A stretch of 64,000 bases of DNA, taken from Pyrenopolyporus hunteri (taxonomy: Eukaryota; Ascomycota; Sordariomycetes; Xylariales; Hypoxylaceae). The stretch covers positions 2,294,001-2,358,000 of the forward strand of contig CADCXC010000009.1 in assembly GCA_902806595.1 (NCBI GenBank). The letters run 5' to 3'. Below the pieces are notes generated by a model that saw only the letters and a list, made by a program, of their open reading frames with translations, made no database searches and was not told where the DNA came from. This document shows, piece by piece, positions 37,289 to 49,670 of this stretch. The position numbers and the translations under genes are program-made. The stretch's first letter is position 1; each line of letters starts with the position of its first letter.

Positions 37289-39399
37289 CTAAAATGCCAT
37301 CCCCGTAGCACTTGAAGTGTAATTCTACGCTATATTATCAAGATACCAAACATGTACATCAAACTGTGCGTTATATGAAGATCGATATTCTTAAGGGAAG
37401 AAAATTCTATTCTTACAATATAACCAAGTCGTGAGCCGTCACTCTCAACAAGTGCGTCGGGACTCCTACGCAGAAACACTTAGCTGAAACGGCGCATAAA
37501 GCCGTATTTCCATCTATCAATCTTACATTAATATCGACATAAATGTCAACCAAAAGTAGTGTAACCTGGGCAGGTAGGTAGTTATAACCGAAACCGAGGA
37601 CGGTTGTCGCCGGCTTCGAATACATACATACCTAGGTGTATACACCCAACGCGTCGACATCCGCGTATACTCCCCTTCTTCGGGCAATAGCGCATCTCAA
37701 GTAGCACGGAATCTAGGCGTCGCGAAGAAAGCATACGTACCTACATACAGACATACACGCCTACATACCTACCCGAACATGTCTCGGACTAACTGCGCGA
37801 TTACGTGTAAACCCGGCGTAGACCTATCCTACCACCTCCAGCCAGCCAAGCCGTCCTTTCTGCAGGACACCTATAGGTATTAATCTACAGCAGCTCTACG
37901 TATTCCCGTCTGTGTTCCCTATCTCACCTATCTCCCGTACGACCTCCAGACGCCCGAGCTCGCCGCCAGCCAATGGAGGTATTCCCAGCCCCCCGCTTCC
38001 TTGCTTATGCCCGGCCGCCTCTCCGGCCGGACAGCGGGTGCGTGCAGCGGGCAGGCGAGAGGCTGCAGGACGAGCCGTCGCCGGGCGGACGCTTTGATAT
38101 TAAGGCCTACGTACATGTATGCGTGGTTAGCTTATGTAGGCAGCTTCGGTCTCAGGTATGGATAGCTGGGCTGGGCGGCTGGTCTGGACCCTTAGGTGAG
38201 TAGGTACCTAGGCAGGTAGGACGTGTCTGGCTTATGTAGTGAACCGTGTTCGTGGATTATGTATGAGGTACCTTAACCTATGTAGATAAGATAGGTACCT
38301 AGGTAGGCATCTGTCTATCACGTATCTCTAAGATATCACCATAAGACCGGGTGCGTAAAAACATATCGATCGGGTTCTTAGTTGCTACACTTGAAACAAC
38401 CGAAGATTCCTGAACGCCCTCGAGGAACGTTATTATAATCGCGTTGCCTTGGCTAAGTTGTGTGTATGGTAAGGGGGAGATGGATGCACTGGGTGTTCAA
38501 GGTATTGCCTCATAGAAAGAAGGTACTTAGGGAGAACAACATGAATATTGAGGCCGGATCCGGTAGCCGGAGAAGTATTGGGGGTATGTTGTATAGTATT
38601 ATACATACACTGGGATTTGCTTCTATATTCGTCCTTGTGATATATCCTAGCATTGATCTCGGAACTGTATGGTGTAGGCTGTCGTAAAAGGGACTGTCCT
38701 ATGGACTTCTCGAGGCGTCTACCTACTGTCATTTATCCCCTAAGCGAATAGAGGTTTGAATAGGTGTAGCTCTATGGGTATGGGAAACCGTCGTGCTGTT
38801 TCATACGTCGTATATAGTGCCCTCTGAGATTTAAGGAGAGCAAGTGGTGACTGTAAACATGAATCAGGGGATAACATAGTCGGCACTACCCCCATTGTAG
38901 CCTCGCCTCTGCTGATTATCTCATGGGACAATCTTCACGATTCATGATATCGAAACCATACAATTGTTGACGCATGGTAGCGTTGGAACACGTCGCATTG
39001 TTCATCTCTAGGCCCCGCTGACTTGATAAAAAGGGGAACAATACATAGTAAAGGACGGGCCAGTCGCGATAGCGATACCAGCAACCGGTCTACACGGGGG
39101 CCACTTAAACTGCTCCATTTCATTCGTATCTCCAAGCCGAGACGCCGTACCATATAAAGATCCAGCCCGGACTCGTCCCGTTGTGATCTCAAGCTCACAC
39201 GGGATGGTATTGAAAAGAATCAACAAAACTCAGGGTTGCCGACCGACTAACAATGACAAGATGAAAAAAAAATAAAATAAAGTCCAGACTAAGTAAATAC
39301 CAGAAGTAGCTTTAAGTATACGAGTTATATCCCATTTTCGCGCGTTTCCCATGTCCCGTCATGATACTCGACGTTATGTTGTGTCAGATCGCGGAAGGA

Positions 39400-40769
39400 T
39401 TAGTCCCGCAACGCATTTTCATCGCCGAACGGACTACCGTCCCGTTCCACGCCTATGGAAGGTTTACGCCTGTCGTTTGCCATTTGCCTGGCTGGGTTTC
39501 CGGCTACTGCGCTGAGAGAGTGGTTGTTCTTATTGCCGTGTCTGGGTGGATCAGCGAAGGGACTTTGTTCTATGACCGGCGTGTCCTCGATTATCGTCAC
39601 TGCGGCCGACTCCCTCTCCTTATGCGAGTCGGATATTTGCACTAGGGGCTCCTGGTTACCGGGCTCGTCAAGAGTGCCGGCGCCAGCTTTCGGCTTCACC
39701 TCGATCGTCTTAGGCCCGCTACCAACGCGTACCATCTGAGGCCGTACGGCGGTTGCTGTCGAGGCGCTAGCGTTCTTGAAGAAGGTGGCGCCAATACTGA
39801 AGGCCGGGGATGGCGGTGGCTGATCGTACTTCTCGTAGTCGACGGCTGGTACGGGCGGCGTCGAAGCTCCGCTGTTACTACTAGGGGCGCGCGACTTGAC
39901 GCTGATGATGGACGGCTTGAGGAAGTTACCCTTTTGGGCCGGGAGAGGGGAAATTACAGCGTTCTTCCCGTAGATCGTAGACGCAACGCTGGAACGCGGG
40001 GCATACGAGGTCCGCGCAACGGACGAGCGGTCGCTGTAGCCGGAGATGCCCGAGTACGTAGAGTCGCGAAGATCTCCGGGGACGAAGAAGCGCTGTTCGT
40101 CGAAGGGCGAGTTGCTGCCGCTGTCCGAGTGCGCGATGGGAATTGGAGGAACTGGGGGAACGAGTAGCGTGGGCGACGTGGGCGTAGCTCGATTGGTGAC
40201 GCCGGGGATATATGCGATCTGGATGATGTTCGAGGCACGGGTGAGGACGGTGGAAGCGATCGAGCCAACGGTGTGTGTCGAAGCGCGTTTTGATCGGCTC
40301 GAAGCCAGGTCGTTCTCCATACCCACACCTTCCTTCGTCGGCATCGCATCTCCTTGCCAATTCTCCGGCTCGTACTGCGTCCTCTTGCTCTTGATGCAGA
40401 ACCTCCAAACTAGGTAAGTTATGATTGCGATGGCGGCTATACCTCCCACCACTCCACCGGCGATGGCACCGGCGTTTGGCCCGCTGCTGGCCTTGGGGGC
40501 GGCACCATCGCTGGTCGGATCCCGCGCACAGTAGGACGTCGGGCAGGCGTCGCAGGTCCGAATTGTAAATTGACACGATTCGCCCTCGGCGCAATCGTTA
40601 GGACATGCCGGCGCCCCAGGATCACATTGGACGCAGCCGTTTTGTCTTTTGGAAAAGGGAGATGGGACGTCTTCGTCTGTGGACCTCAGGCGTTAGAGGG
40701 CGGGTATATACGAATAAGTGAATTAAACTTACTGAGGGAGAACCCAACGAAGCCGGGAAGATCCGCCAT
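39400..40769 (-). CDS. OPY2: Opy2-type membrane anchor of the HOG/MAPK pathway
   Basis: Single-pass plasma-membrane protein whose yeast counterpart recruits the adaptor Ste50 (and so Ste11) for osmosensing HOG signalling. Exons 40769-40733 and 40676-39400 with a 56-bp intron (GTAAGT..CAG) give 437 residues. Short N-terminus without a signal peptide; then eight cysteines in CxxC-like spacing at residues 27, 30, 37, 41, 47, 54, 57 and 62, the Opy2 signature; one Gly/Ala/Ile-rich transmembrane helix (about 81-107); a basic stop-transfer CIKSKR; and a long Ser/Pro-rich cytosolic tail of about 325 residues with phosphorylatable SP/TP sites. A dibasic KR (22-23) precedes the cysteine domain. The start codon was chosen because only the spliced 13-residue first exon supplies an ATG in frame upstream of the cysteine module. 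The tail diverges quickly in this family, so interaction sites cannot be named. Confidence 0.88.
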
Positions 40770-41634
40770 AGTTTGAATCTAGCAAGAGGTAACTTTAGTC
40801 CGAAGTGAAAGAATGGCGGCCCGTCGATTTAGAGTTTTAGGGGTCTTCGAAGGCCGTGTCTACGGGACGGACGCCTCGTTGGTGATCGACAACACGATGG
40901 CGGACGTTGAAGAACACGTCTTGGCGGTGAGATCGACCGTACTTTGCAGATCGGGTCTAACTGCTGGAGCGTCTTGATTGGTGATTAATACCCAGGCGCA
41001 ACTTCTTTCCTTCGTTCGCTCGACGGTCCTCGAGCTCACGAGGGGATTGGGGGGCAAGAAAGCGTCAAAGGTTGGCCGCGTCTGTTGTGCTGTTGAATTG
41101 ATTCGAATTGAACTCGGGGAGAAGGGGGCGGCGCGGGAGGATTGGCGTCGCAGTAGTGGCGAATTTGTTTGATGGATGATAAAACGAGTGACAGAGAGAC
41201 TAGCTCAAAGAAAAGAAAGCGAAGTAAGTGCAACTTAGGTTGCCATGGAAAAGAACATTTAACGGTGACCACTGGGTATCGATTGCAACTTGTGCGAGCG
41301 ATACGCTTTTTTTTTGTTCCTTTAGGGATGTTGCTGGTTGGCTGAGTGTGACAGAGAAGATGAATTTGGCAGAGGGAAAAGAGAAATCAACGAGAATGGA
41401 TCCCGCACGCAGGAGAGTGGGCAGATGGGGATTGGGGGGGCCGGGCTAGAGGAGGAGGGCCAAGAGGGATGGGCAGATTGGGAGGTACGATTCTAGTCTA
41501 TGGACGCGGCAACTCTCAGTCTAGTACCTGACTAACTAGGTTAGTTCGGCCTTATTAATTGAGGGATAACCTGGGCGAAACGGCCTATAAGGAGCAGGGC
41601 CGATGGGATAATATACGGGGTACGTACTATCAAA

Positions 41635-41683
41635 GACTGGGACACGACTGGGAAAGACTGGGAAGGGACTGGGAAGAGACTAG
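41635..41683. repeat. Imperfect GACTGGGAA tandem repeat
   Basis: About four to five units of roughly 10 bp (GACTGGGAMR) in direct array, with small variations between units. Confidence 0.8.
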
Positions 41684-43417
41684 GAACGTAAAGGCAACCC
41701 AAGGAAAGAGTCGTGCAGAATAACAAGATTGCCAGATTAGGCGAAACAAACTGGCCAGGCTATGGACCAAGCCTGGCCCCCTGATTGGCTCGCTAGTCGC
41801 TGCTAAATAATCCTCTAGGACTCTGAATCTTCCGTACCTTCTGATCAAGGAAACAGTTCCAAACAACGTTTGAAGATGCAGATGCGTTTAGAGTGTCGGA
41901 TGTCAGATGATACTTAGGGGAAGTATTTCTCATACATATGCAGTTATATATATAGGTAGGTACCTACCTTATGAATTGCTTATAGTCCTCATATTGGGTG
42001 TGTATTTAAATCTGTCTGTATTGCCGTCAAAGCCTCGCGAAACAAAAACGAGCCGAGAAAAACAAACGTCAACTTTTTGTATTAACTAATACCCACCTAT
42101 CTAAAAGAACTTCTAGGTTATAGGTACCTAGGTACCCCCTAATACAATCTCGAGACTTCATGCGCGCCATATACCTACCTCTACATAGTATCGCGTCGGC
42201 TGGCATGTTGATATATGAATGTGTCTAGCTGCTATTGTGGTGGGCTGTTCCATAGGGCCAAGCTCATACATAGATCTACACTACATACATGCCTACCTAG
42301 CTGAGGCCCACGCGCAACGGGGGGCCGCTTGATGGTTCCGCGTCGTTTCTCTGGGTCGCCTGCACGCGAGGGGCCTTGCGCTATTTCTATCAAGCGTGCA
42401 TACATACGTCGTACCTCAAAATCAAGGACTTGGTGGTGCACAATGCAATATATAGGTAGGTATTCTTCAATGACTCTGCCCATCCTCCTCCGATGCCATC
42501 GGACTGGACCTTTTATCCCGGGACGGAGCCATGTCACCGATCGCCGACTCCCTACCTAGGGTCGGTAGGTATCTAGGTAGGCAAACAATCTAATCGGGAA
42601 GAATCATCACGCGTCTCATATCGTCGCAATCTCCTCGTACTCAACCTCTATTCCACCGGGGAATTTTGGGGTTGCTCTCCGATTTCGCCGAAAGGAATGC
42701 TGAAATTACAGGTAATTGAGAGCAAACAGCAGTTGGTCTGATATGGCCTGCGGGCGCATCTTCAGAGACCACTTTAGAGATAGCTCTATTCCTTAGATTG
42801 CCTAGGTCGAGGTATTAAAGGTTGGGTAGGTGTAGATTGGATTGGAATATTCATTTATATAGGTAGGTAGGTATATATATATGGGAAGACGATGAGGTAC
42901 CCATTGGGAACAAATGGACAACCCTAACCACAATATGTATTACTGAGCCAATCTTGTGAATTGTATCCTGGGTTTCACGAGGTTCACATGTCTCGGCCTT
43001 TCTTTGTATCGTCGTAGGAACTGTTAGGTACGAGATAACATGCCTTACATGACGTTTTCTCAGAATCCGATAACGAATACTCGGGTACGACCAAGCATAT
43101 CAGATCATGTTCCTTACTTGTTTGTATTTAACAAAGGGGATTTGATATGGAATCTTAAGTATACTACTAAAAAGGGGGGCGATTATATCCAAGAACTAGG
43201 GTCTTTTTTAATGGGTTTTATTTCGTGGGTCGTATAATGGATTTGGGTTGTTAAGCTATAAATTATTAGGGGCGAATCATCTACTTAGGTAAGTATAAGG
43301 TAAAATGTTAAGCTTAGTGGCGGTGGGTGTACTTCGCTTATAGTTGAATATAAGATAATCCGAAATCTCATAGTAATGGGCCATTCCTGTGGATTTCCAA
43401 GCTGCTATGAGCTTGAT

Positions 43418-43520
43418 GGCCGTATATACCATCTTAGAGTGCTATGTTGCGATCGTTGTGTTCTGACAGCTAGGTACCCCTTTGGGAGGATGACTACCTA
43501 CATACGTACCCAAGGTATCT
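43418..43520 (+). repeat. Dispersed diverged repeat, copy 3
   Basis: GGCCGTATATACCATCTTA is followed by GCGATCGTTGTGTTCTGA. It matches copy 2 at every position class except transitions over about 45 bp, and then ACCTACATACGTACCC resembles copy 1. Non-coding. Confidence 0.45.
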
Positions 43521-45650
43521 AGTTAAAAGGTTACGACCTTATGCCATTTTTGTTACGTGAAATAGGTATCTTGAGAAAAGCGGTTCATTCATCGCGCTAT
43601 ACCTCACGTTTAAGGACACCGTGCCTGACTTTATAATAGACAAAAGAAGTGACTCTGTACCCGAAGACACCCTGAACGACATTCGTAAGTACCTACCAGG
43701 TATGTAAAAGAGAACACTGGTAAGGCTAGATGTAACGCGTTGTCGCGTGTGCTGGGAGCTTCATATCAACTCTTATATATGATCTACACATACGGAGATC
43801 TAAATGAGACTTACACACGGATTAAACTTCTGTGTAAGTCAGATGTTGTTACTTGTTTTGCGGCAGCTCTACGGCGTAAAAACAGAAGCTCGGGATGGTG
43901 CTGATGTGAGAAGGGCAGGGACGGCAAAGAGAGTTACCGAATCGCTGCACCGCCTCGCTTTCTTCGTATCCACACAATAGAGGTTCGCCCCGCCCAATGA
44001 GGCTGCTAGATCTCCACCGGTGTTCTCCTATTCCAGGCTATTTTTAGACAAGACGGACCCCTATGGGGCCTGAACGATGTAGCGTAGATTTAGGTACGAA
44101 CGTACCTGTCCTGGCTTATCAGTCAAAAATATAAACATGATCTAAACAAATGTTTTGTTTATTGCCATTATTAGAGGCGAGAGTACCTGCGCATAACATT
44201 GTAATATATCATCTGCTTAACCTAAGTGGTGTGGGTTGCGCGTACTTATATCTAAGGAGGTGTCTTCCGCAAGTGAAGATCCAGGTAAGGCATAAAGGGT
44301 TGTATATGAATGTATATTGTACACGTAAGGAATTGGGGAAATTGTGGAGACTACAGTTTCAAGCTAACAGCAGCTGAGGACGCCAACCAAGCAAACCAGT
44401 TCGGCCACCCCCTGAAATGGAACAGTGTGATACGGTATGCTATCACTGTATATTGAGCTAAGAATTAGATCGTGTCCTTTCCAATATTGAAGTACCTGGG
44501 TCGCCTGGATACCTGCGGTGGATTTTAAAGTGGGAGCGCCACAGCGCGCATCGCATCTTGCAAAGCGTCCGATCCAGCTGGGGAAGGAGACTTTCCTCAC
44601 ATACCCGTTCGGTAACTCTTCGAATTATAAAAAAGGTAGGACGATAGCCTGTGTTGGTGGTGATGCCTGCTTGCAAACTACTCGTCTCATCCTTTCTATC
44701 CCTGTGCTGACCCGTGCTACTGCATAGTACGATAGGCTATTGTTGTATGCTGATGGTGAATGTATTGCGCCTTGCCGAGTCGACGCTATTTGCCAGCTCG
44801 CTTTTGTGGCTGAAGCCTGAAAGGGTTCTGATCCGCCTCGAAAAGGACTGGATTGGGAGTCAAGGGCTTCCACTAATGCATGTCACTGCACTAGAGAATT
44901 CTCTGAATAGGGACCTCAAATCCCGTGTATACCTATGTATAGAGTGGCATCGGATACAGATGCTACTAATAAATCATCACGAGAACTTGGATGCATATTA
45001 TGTGAGTGATATAGGTAGCAATGTTTGTCTCTTAGTAGAGGCAGGTGACGAATAAGTTTCACATCCGTCTGGTGAATACTTGGAAGATGAAAGATGGAAA
45101 ACAAGTTCAACAACTATAAAATGTCGAACTTGGCCAATAAAAGCGCAGCTTGGCAACGGTACTAACCCGGGCAACGAACGAGGTTTCTTATTTTTATTCT
45201 CTATTTTTTAAGAGGCGGTCGTAACGAGGTATCATAGCAGGTAGATACGTTCGATACATGTACCTCTCACCTTGCCTAGCAGGTACTAGATCTACTGCAC
45301 CAGCGCACCGCACAGCGGCAACATAACGGCTGAGTCGCCTATAGCTGGTGCTAAGCCACACCAACCCCCGGTCCATACCTCTTATGTACCTCTCTTACCG
45401 CAGCATTAGGAGTCGCTCCGTCGAGCAATCGCAACAAAGTGGGTACTTTCTTGGTCTCTTTTTTTTTTTTCCTGCATGTCTCCTTTTATGTACTTTAACG
45501 TTAGTAACCTCTCATAAAATCATATGGGGGTTGCTTCCCGACGCGGAACCCATCCCAACCTGAAAAAGAAAAAAATACGAACGAGTGCCCTTCCCTCAAT
45601 CTTTCCTCCCTAGAAACACCTATCCCTCACCCACCGCGAGACTCTTCCCT

Positions 45651-45671
45651 ATGTCTTCCAGCATCGGGTGA
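45651..45671 (+). promoter_or_regulatory. Possible uORF in the chitin synthase leader
   Basis: ATG followed by five codons and TGA (MSSSIG). It is the last ATG before the main start, about 300 nt upstream; no further ATG intervenes. It matters only if transcription starts upstream of 45651, which cannot be seen. Confidence 0.3.
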
Positions 45672-45970
45672 TCGATTCATCAAGCTGCGCGATACTCTTT
45701 TGCCTTTCATTAATTATTTCTGCAGCATTAGACTTGCCTGCAGGTTGCATATCCGCCTTCGCTTTTAATTCTTTGTTTCCGTGGGGAAACCTAGAAACTC
45801 GCGTGGCCCCCTGATCTTGCACCTTTTCTACCTTACCAGCTCTTCAAGAGTCTCAGCAACCCGAAGAAGAAAGAGAACAACGCGAGCTTCGGATAGCACG
45901 CGAGTAAAAATACACCTTAGCGGTTTGTCACTTTGACTTTTCGTAGCGGCTGGTGTAGCCGACAGTCAAA

Positions 45971-48882
45971 ATGGCATACAACGGCGGTCAAGGTGACGAG
46001 TACGACGGCCACAGGCTTCAAGACATGCCTGCTGGCAGCACGGTAAAGTTTAACCTTAACCACCGCCTTGGAGAACATCACATCCGTCTCCAAGGTGGTC
46101 CTCCCTTTCCCAAGGTCACACAGCTAATCTGAACCTCCTCATATCTAGTATCACCTCCCTCCCCACGACCAAGACGAGGATGAATCGCAGCGTCATCTTC
46201 TAGGACAGGTCCCCGGTCATCACTACGAGCAAGATCGGTTGGGCGCGGGTACTCCTCCCGCACGCCCCGTCTCGGCCTATAGTCTTACCGAGTCCTATGC
46301 TACCACCGCCCCTCCCGTCACCCAGTCGCCGGCACCCCAGTATGGCGCCAATGACTACATCGGTGGCTACGGCGGACATCAGCTTGAGGATACCGGCTTC
46401 GGCTACGGCAGGCCGGCCTCTACCGTCGACAGCGACGAGAGCTGGTTACGTCGCCAGCAGCCCGGCGGTGCCGGTGGCGGGTTGAAGCGTTACGCTACCC
46501 GAAAGGTTAAGCTAGTTCAGGGATCTGTTCTGAGCGCAGATTACCCCGTACCTAGTGCTATCAAGAACGCCGTGCAGGCGAAGTACCGTGACACCGAGAG
46601 CGGCAGCGGTGAGTTCCTCAACATGCGATACACCGCCGCCACCTGCGACCCGAACGATTTCACCCTGAAGAATGGCTACGATCTTCGGCCTAGGATGTAT
46701 AACAGACATACGGAGCTCCTTATCGCCATTACCTACTACAACGAAGATAAGCAGCTCTTCTCCCGAACGCTGCACGGTGTCATGCAAAATATCCGCGACA
46801 TCGTCAACTTGAAGAAGTCTACGTTCTGGAACAAGGGCGGCCCCGCCTGGCAGAAGATCGTCGTCTGCTTCGTTTTCGACGGTATCGAGAAGGCCGACAA
46901 GGAGACCCTGGACGTCTTGGCGACTATCGGTGTCTTCCAAGATGGTGTCGTGAAGAAGGAGGTTAACGGCAAGGAGACCGTTGCTCATATCTTCGAGTAC
47001 ACTACTCAGCTGTCCGTCACACCGAACCAGCAGCTCATCAGACCGGTTGACGACAGCCCCCAGACCCTCCCCCCGGTCCAGATGATCTTCTGCTTGAAGC
47101 AGAAGAACACCAAGAAGATCAATTCTCACCGTTGGCTGTTCAACGCGTTCGGCCGGATCTTGAATCCCGAGGTGTGCATTCTGCTCGATGCCGGTACCAA
47201 GCCCGGGTCGAAGTCGCTTCTTGCCCTCTGGGAAGGTTTCTACAACGACAAGGACCTGGGCGGAGCTTGCGGTGAAATCCACGCCATGTTAGGCAAGGGC
47301 GGCAAGAAGCTTATGAATCCCCTCGTCGCCGTCCAAAACTTCGAGTACAAGATTTCCAACATCCTTGACAAGCCCCTGGAAAGCTCTTTTGGTTACGTCT
47401 CTGTGTTGCCTGGTGCTTTCTCCGCCTACAGGTTCCGAGCCATTATGGGTCGACCCCTAGATCAGTACTTCCACGGTGACCATACTCTCTCCAAGATCCT
47501 CGGCCCCAAGGGTATCGAGGGCATGAACATTTTCAAGAAGAACATGTTCTTGGCCGAAGATCGTATCTTGTGTTTCGAGCTCGTCGCCAAGGCCGGTTCC
47601 AAGTGGCATCTGACGTATATCAAGGCTGCCAAGGGTGAAACTGATGTGCCTGAAGGAGCGCCCGAGTTCATCAGCCAGCGACGACGTTGGCTCAACGGTT
47701 CGTTCGCCGCCTCTCTCTACTCGTTGATGCACTTCGGTCGCATGTACAAGAGCGGTCACAACATCATCCGCATGTTCTTCTTCCACGTCCAAATGATCTA
47801 CAACGTCGCAAACGTCTTGTTCACCTGGTTCAGTTTGGCATCGTACTACCTGACAACAACAGTTCTTATGGATCTCGTGGGAAGTCACGTCGAGGCGAGC
47901 GATACCTCTGCCGAACGGCACGGATGGCCCTTCGGCGACTTCGCTACTCCGATTGTGAACATCATTCTTCAGTATCTGTACATCGCCTTCCTCATCCTTC
48001 AGTTCATCCTCGCGCTTGGTAACCGTCCGAAGGGTTCGAAATGGTCGTACATTGCTTCTTTCGGTGTCTTCGGTTTCATTCAGCTCTACGTACTTGTCCT
48101 CTCGTTTTACCTTGTCGTCAACGCCTTCCAGCCGAGCAATCTTCCCCAAGGAAAGAGTACCGGTGACCTCCTTAAGGATATGTTCACGGGCCAGTCCGAG
48201 GTAGCTATCATCATCGTTGCGCTGCTTGCGACGTTTGGTCTGTACTTCATCGCGTCGTTTATGTACCTGGATCCGTGGCACATGTTCCACTCCTTCCCTT
48301 CGTACCTGGTGCTCATGTCCACGTACATCAACATCCTGAACGTTTACGCTTTCAACAACTGGCACGACGTCTCGTGGGGTACCAAGGGTTCGGACAAGGC
48401 AGAAGCTTTGCCTGCCGCTCAGATAGTGAAAGACGAAAAGGGTGAGGCCGCCATCGAGGAAATCGACAAGCCGCAAGAGGATATCGACAGCCAGTTTGAG
48501 CAGACGGTCAAGCGCGCCTTGGCTCCTTTCAAGCCGGAACCCGAGGACGAGAGCAAGGATCTAGAAGATTCCTACAAATCCTTCCGAACATCGCTAGTTA
48601 TCGCCTGGTTGTTCTCGAACTGTGCTCTCATCGTCGGTGTGACGAGCGATAATCTGAACCACACGTTCGGCATCGGGGTAAGTGTTGTCGAGTTTGTTAA
48701 AGTTGCGTAGTAGAAGCAGCATGCTAACCTTCCTGTTCTAATAGGGTACCACGTCGGACCGAACTGCGCAGTTCTTCAAGTTCCTGCTCATTGCCACAGC
48801 GGCGCTGTCCCTGATCCGTTTCATCGGCTGCTGCTGGTTCTTAGGCCGAACCGGAATCATGTGCTGCTTCGCCCGACGGTAA
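45971..48882 (+). CDS. chsB: Class III chitin synthase
   Basis: Processive family-2 glycosyltransferase making chitin from UDP-GlcNAc at the hyphal tip; class III is specific to filamentous fungi. Exons 45971-46042, 46149-48677 and 48745-48882 with introns of 106 and 67 bp give 912 residues. The N-terminus (MAYNGG..DGHRLQDMPAG) and RLGAGTPPARPVSAYSLTES match the Neurospora CHS-1/class III pattern; no myosin head is present. Catalytic features: DAGTKPG, the EDR triad (about 494-496) and QRRRWLNGS (534-542), followed by a cluster of transmembrane segments (about 550-740) and a last one in exon 3. The C-terminus is LGRTGIMCCFARR, the conserved class III end. Without the third exon the frame would stop after FGIG; the splice restores the tail. 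The symbol follows Aspergillus usage; Neurospora calls it chs-1. Confidence 0.97.
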
Positions 48883-49670
48883 AGCAGCTTACCCACCTAC
48901 ATAGATACGAAAGGAGGCGTAGTTGGGGTTTTAAGATTTATACCCGTGAAATGTGTACAAATGTGGCCTATCTGCAGGACCCGGCGTCAAACACTGCTTC
49001 TATGCTGGATAGATGGGCGATAGGACTTGGTCAGCAAGATAGGGAAGGGGATCCAGAAAAGTTGCGGCTACGCCATTGGTCCGTTATTACAGTGTGGCAT
49101 CATATTGGGCGTTATTGAACTTTTCTCCTTTTATATACTCTTAATGTCCCTAAACTGAATTGCAGGTCAGTTTTTACGAGGTATCCATTGTCAAAGCAGT
49201 AACGAGTCTTGAACCGTGTTCGTAGGAAATATGTGTGAAGTGTAGGTCGTAACTTTGTAAGACATCCACGACGGAGGTTTACATCGATTAATCCAGATAC
49301 CCGATGTATTAGGTTAGGTGCCTATGCCAGGCCTCTGGGTACCTAATATAGTGGTATAGCGCCGTAATGCGTAGCACGATATTGGCCGCTATGGCGTGGT
49401 AGGTGGTGCCTAGGTTCAGGCGTAGGCTCCCGCTATTATGGTGGTAGGCTAGGTAGGGGTAGGTACCAGCTAGTGAGCTACCCCACCACATGGAGCTGTA
49501 ACCTTGAATCTTTCCTTTTTTACCCCACGTCGAAAATCGAAAAAGAATCCGAACCGTTTTCAACATTGCTGGAGAGAAGCGTCCGGCCTAATTCACCCAC
49601 GTGGGGAGTAATTTCTACATTCTTTAAACTTCTAGAGACCTACCGTATATAATTATTCCCTTAAATCACC
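48883..49670. other. Intergenic between chitin synthase and the OTU gene
   Basis: Tandem gene spacing of about 0.8 kb. It holds the chitin synthase 3' flank and the OTU promoter. A TAGGTAGGGGTAGGTACC-like tract lies at about 49448-49467. No gene is seen. Confidence 0.65.

Larger units (their letters stand above)
26473..39399. other. 12.9-kb gene desert with simple repeats and hairpins
   Basis: I can support no gene in this, the largest gap. Open frames reach 135-161 codons (30142-30615 -, 31839-32246 +, 35836-36321 -), but they lack recognisable domains, cross homopolymer or repeat tracts, or overlap other frames. The tract holds (GGTAA)n at 28215-28237, a 13-bp hairpin at 29023-29058, TACATAC-rich DNA at 28960-30060, poly-T runs at about 29700, 30195 and 30885, (CG)8 at 32894-32909 and a dispersed repeat copy at 37190-37288. 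36450-37600 and 38400-39300 are AT-rich. A non-coding RNA gene could be missed. Confidence 0.5.
40770..45970. other. Intergenic between OPY2 and the chitin synthase gene
   Basis: OPY2 and the chitin synthase gene diverge here, so this holds both promoters. No gene can be supported. 40780-41400 is the OPY2 upstream side. A GACTGGGAA-type tandem lies at 41635-41683. TAGG/CCTA palindromes lie at about 41953-41970, 42117-42137 and 42553-42582. 42800-43520 is AT-rich and contains a dispersed repeat copy. 44150-45055 has two medium plus-strand frames of unrecognised sequence that could be chance or remnant. From 45455 the plus strand is T/C-rich, as in a fungal leader. Confidence 0.5.

Noticed and set aside
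46512..48476. Long minus-strand frames (up to 339 codons) opposite the chitin synthase
   Set aside because: They are antisense shadows of a highly codon-biased gene, with no domain and composition dictated by the plus-strand codons.
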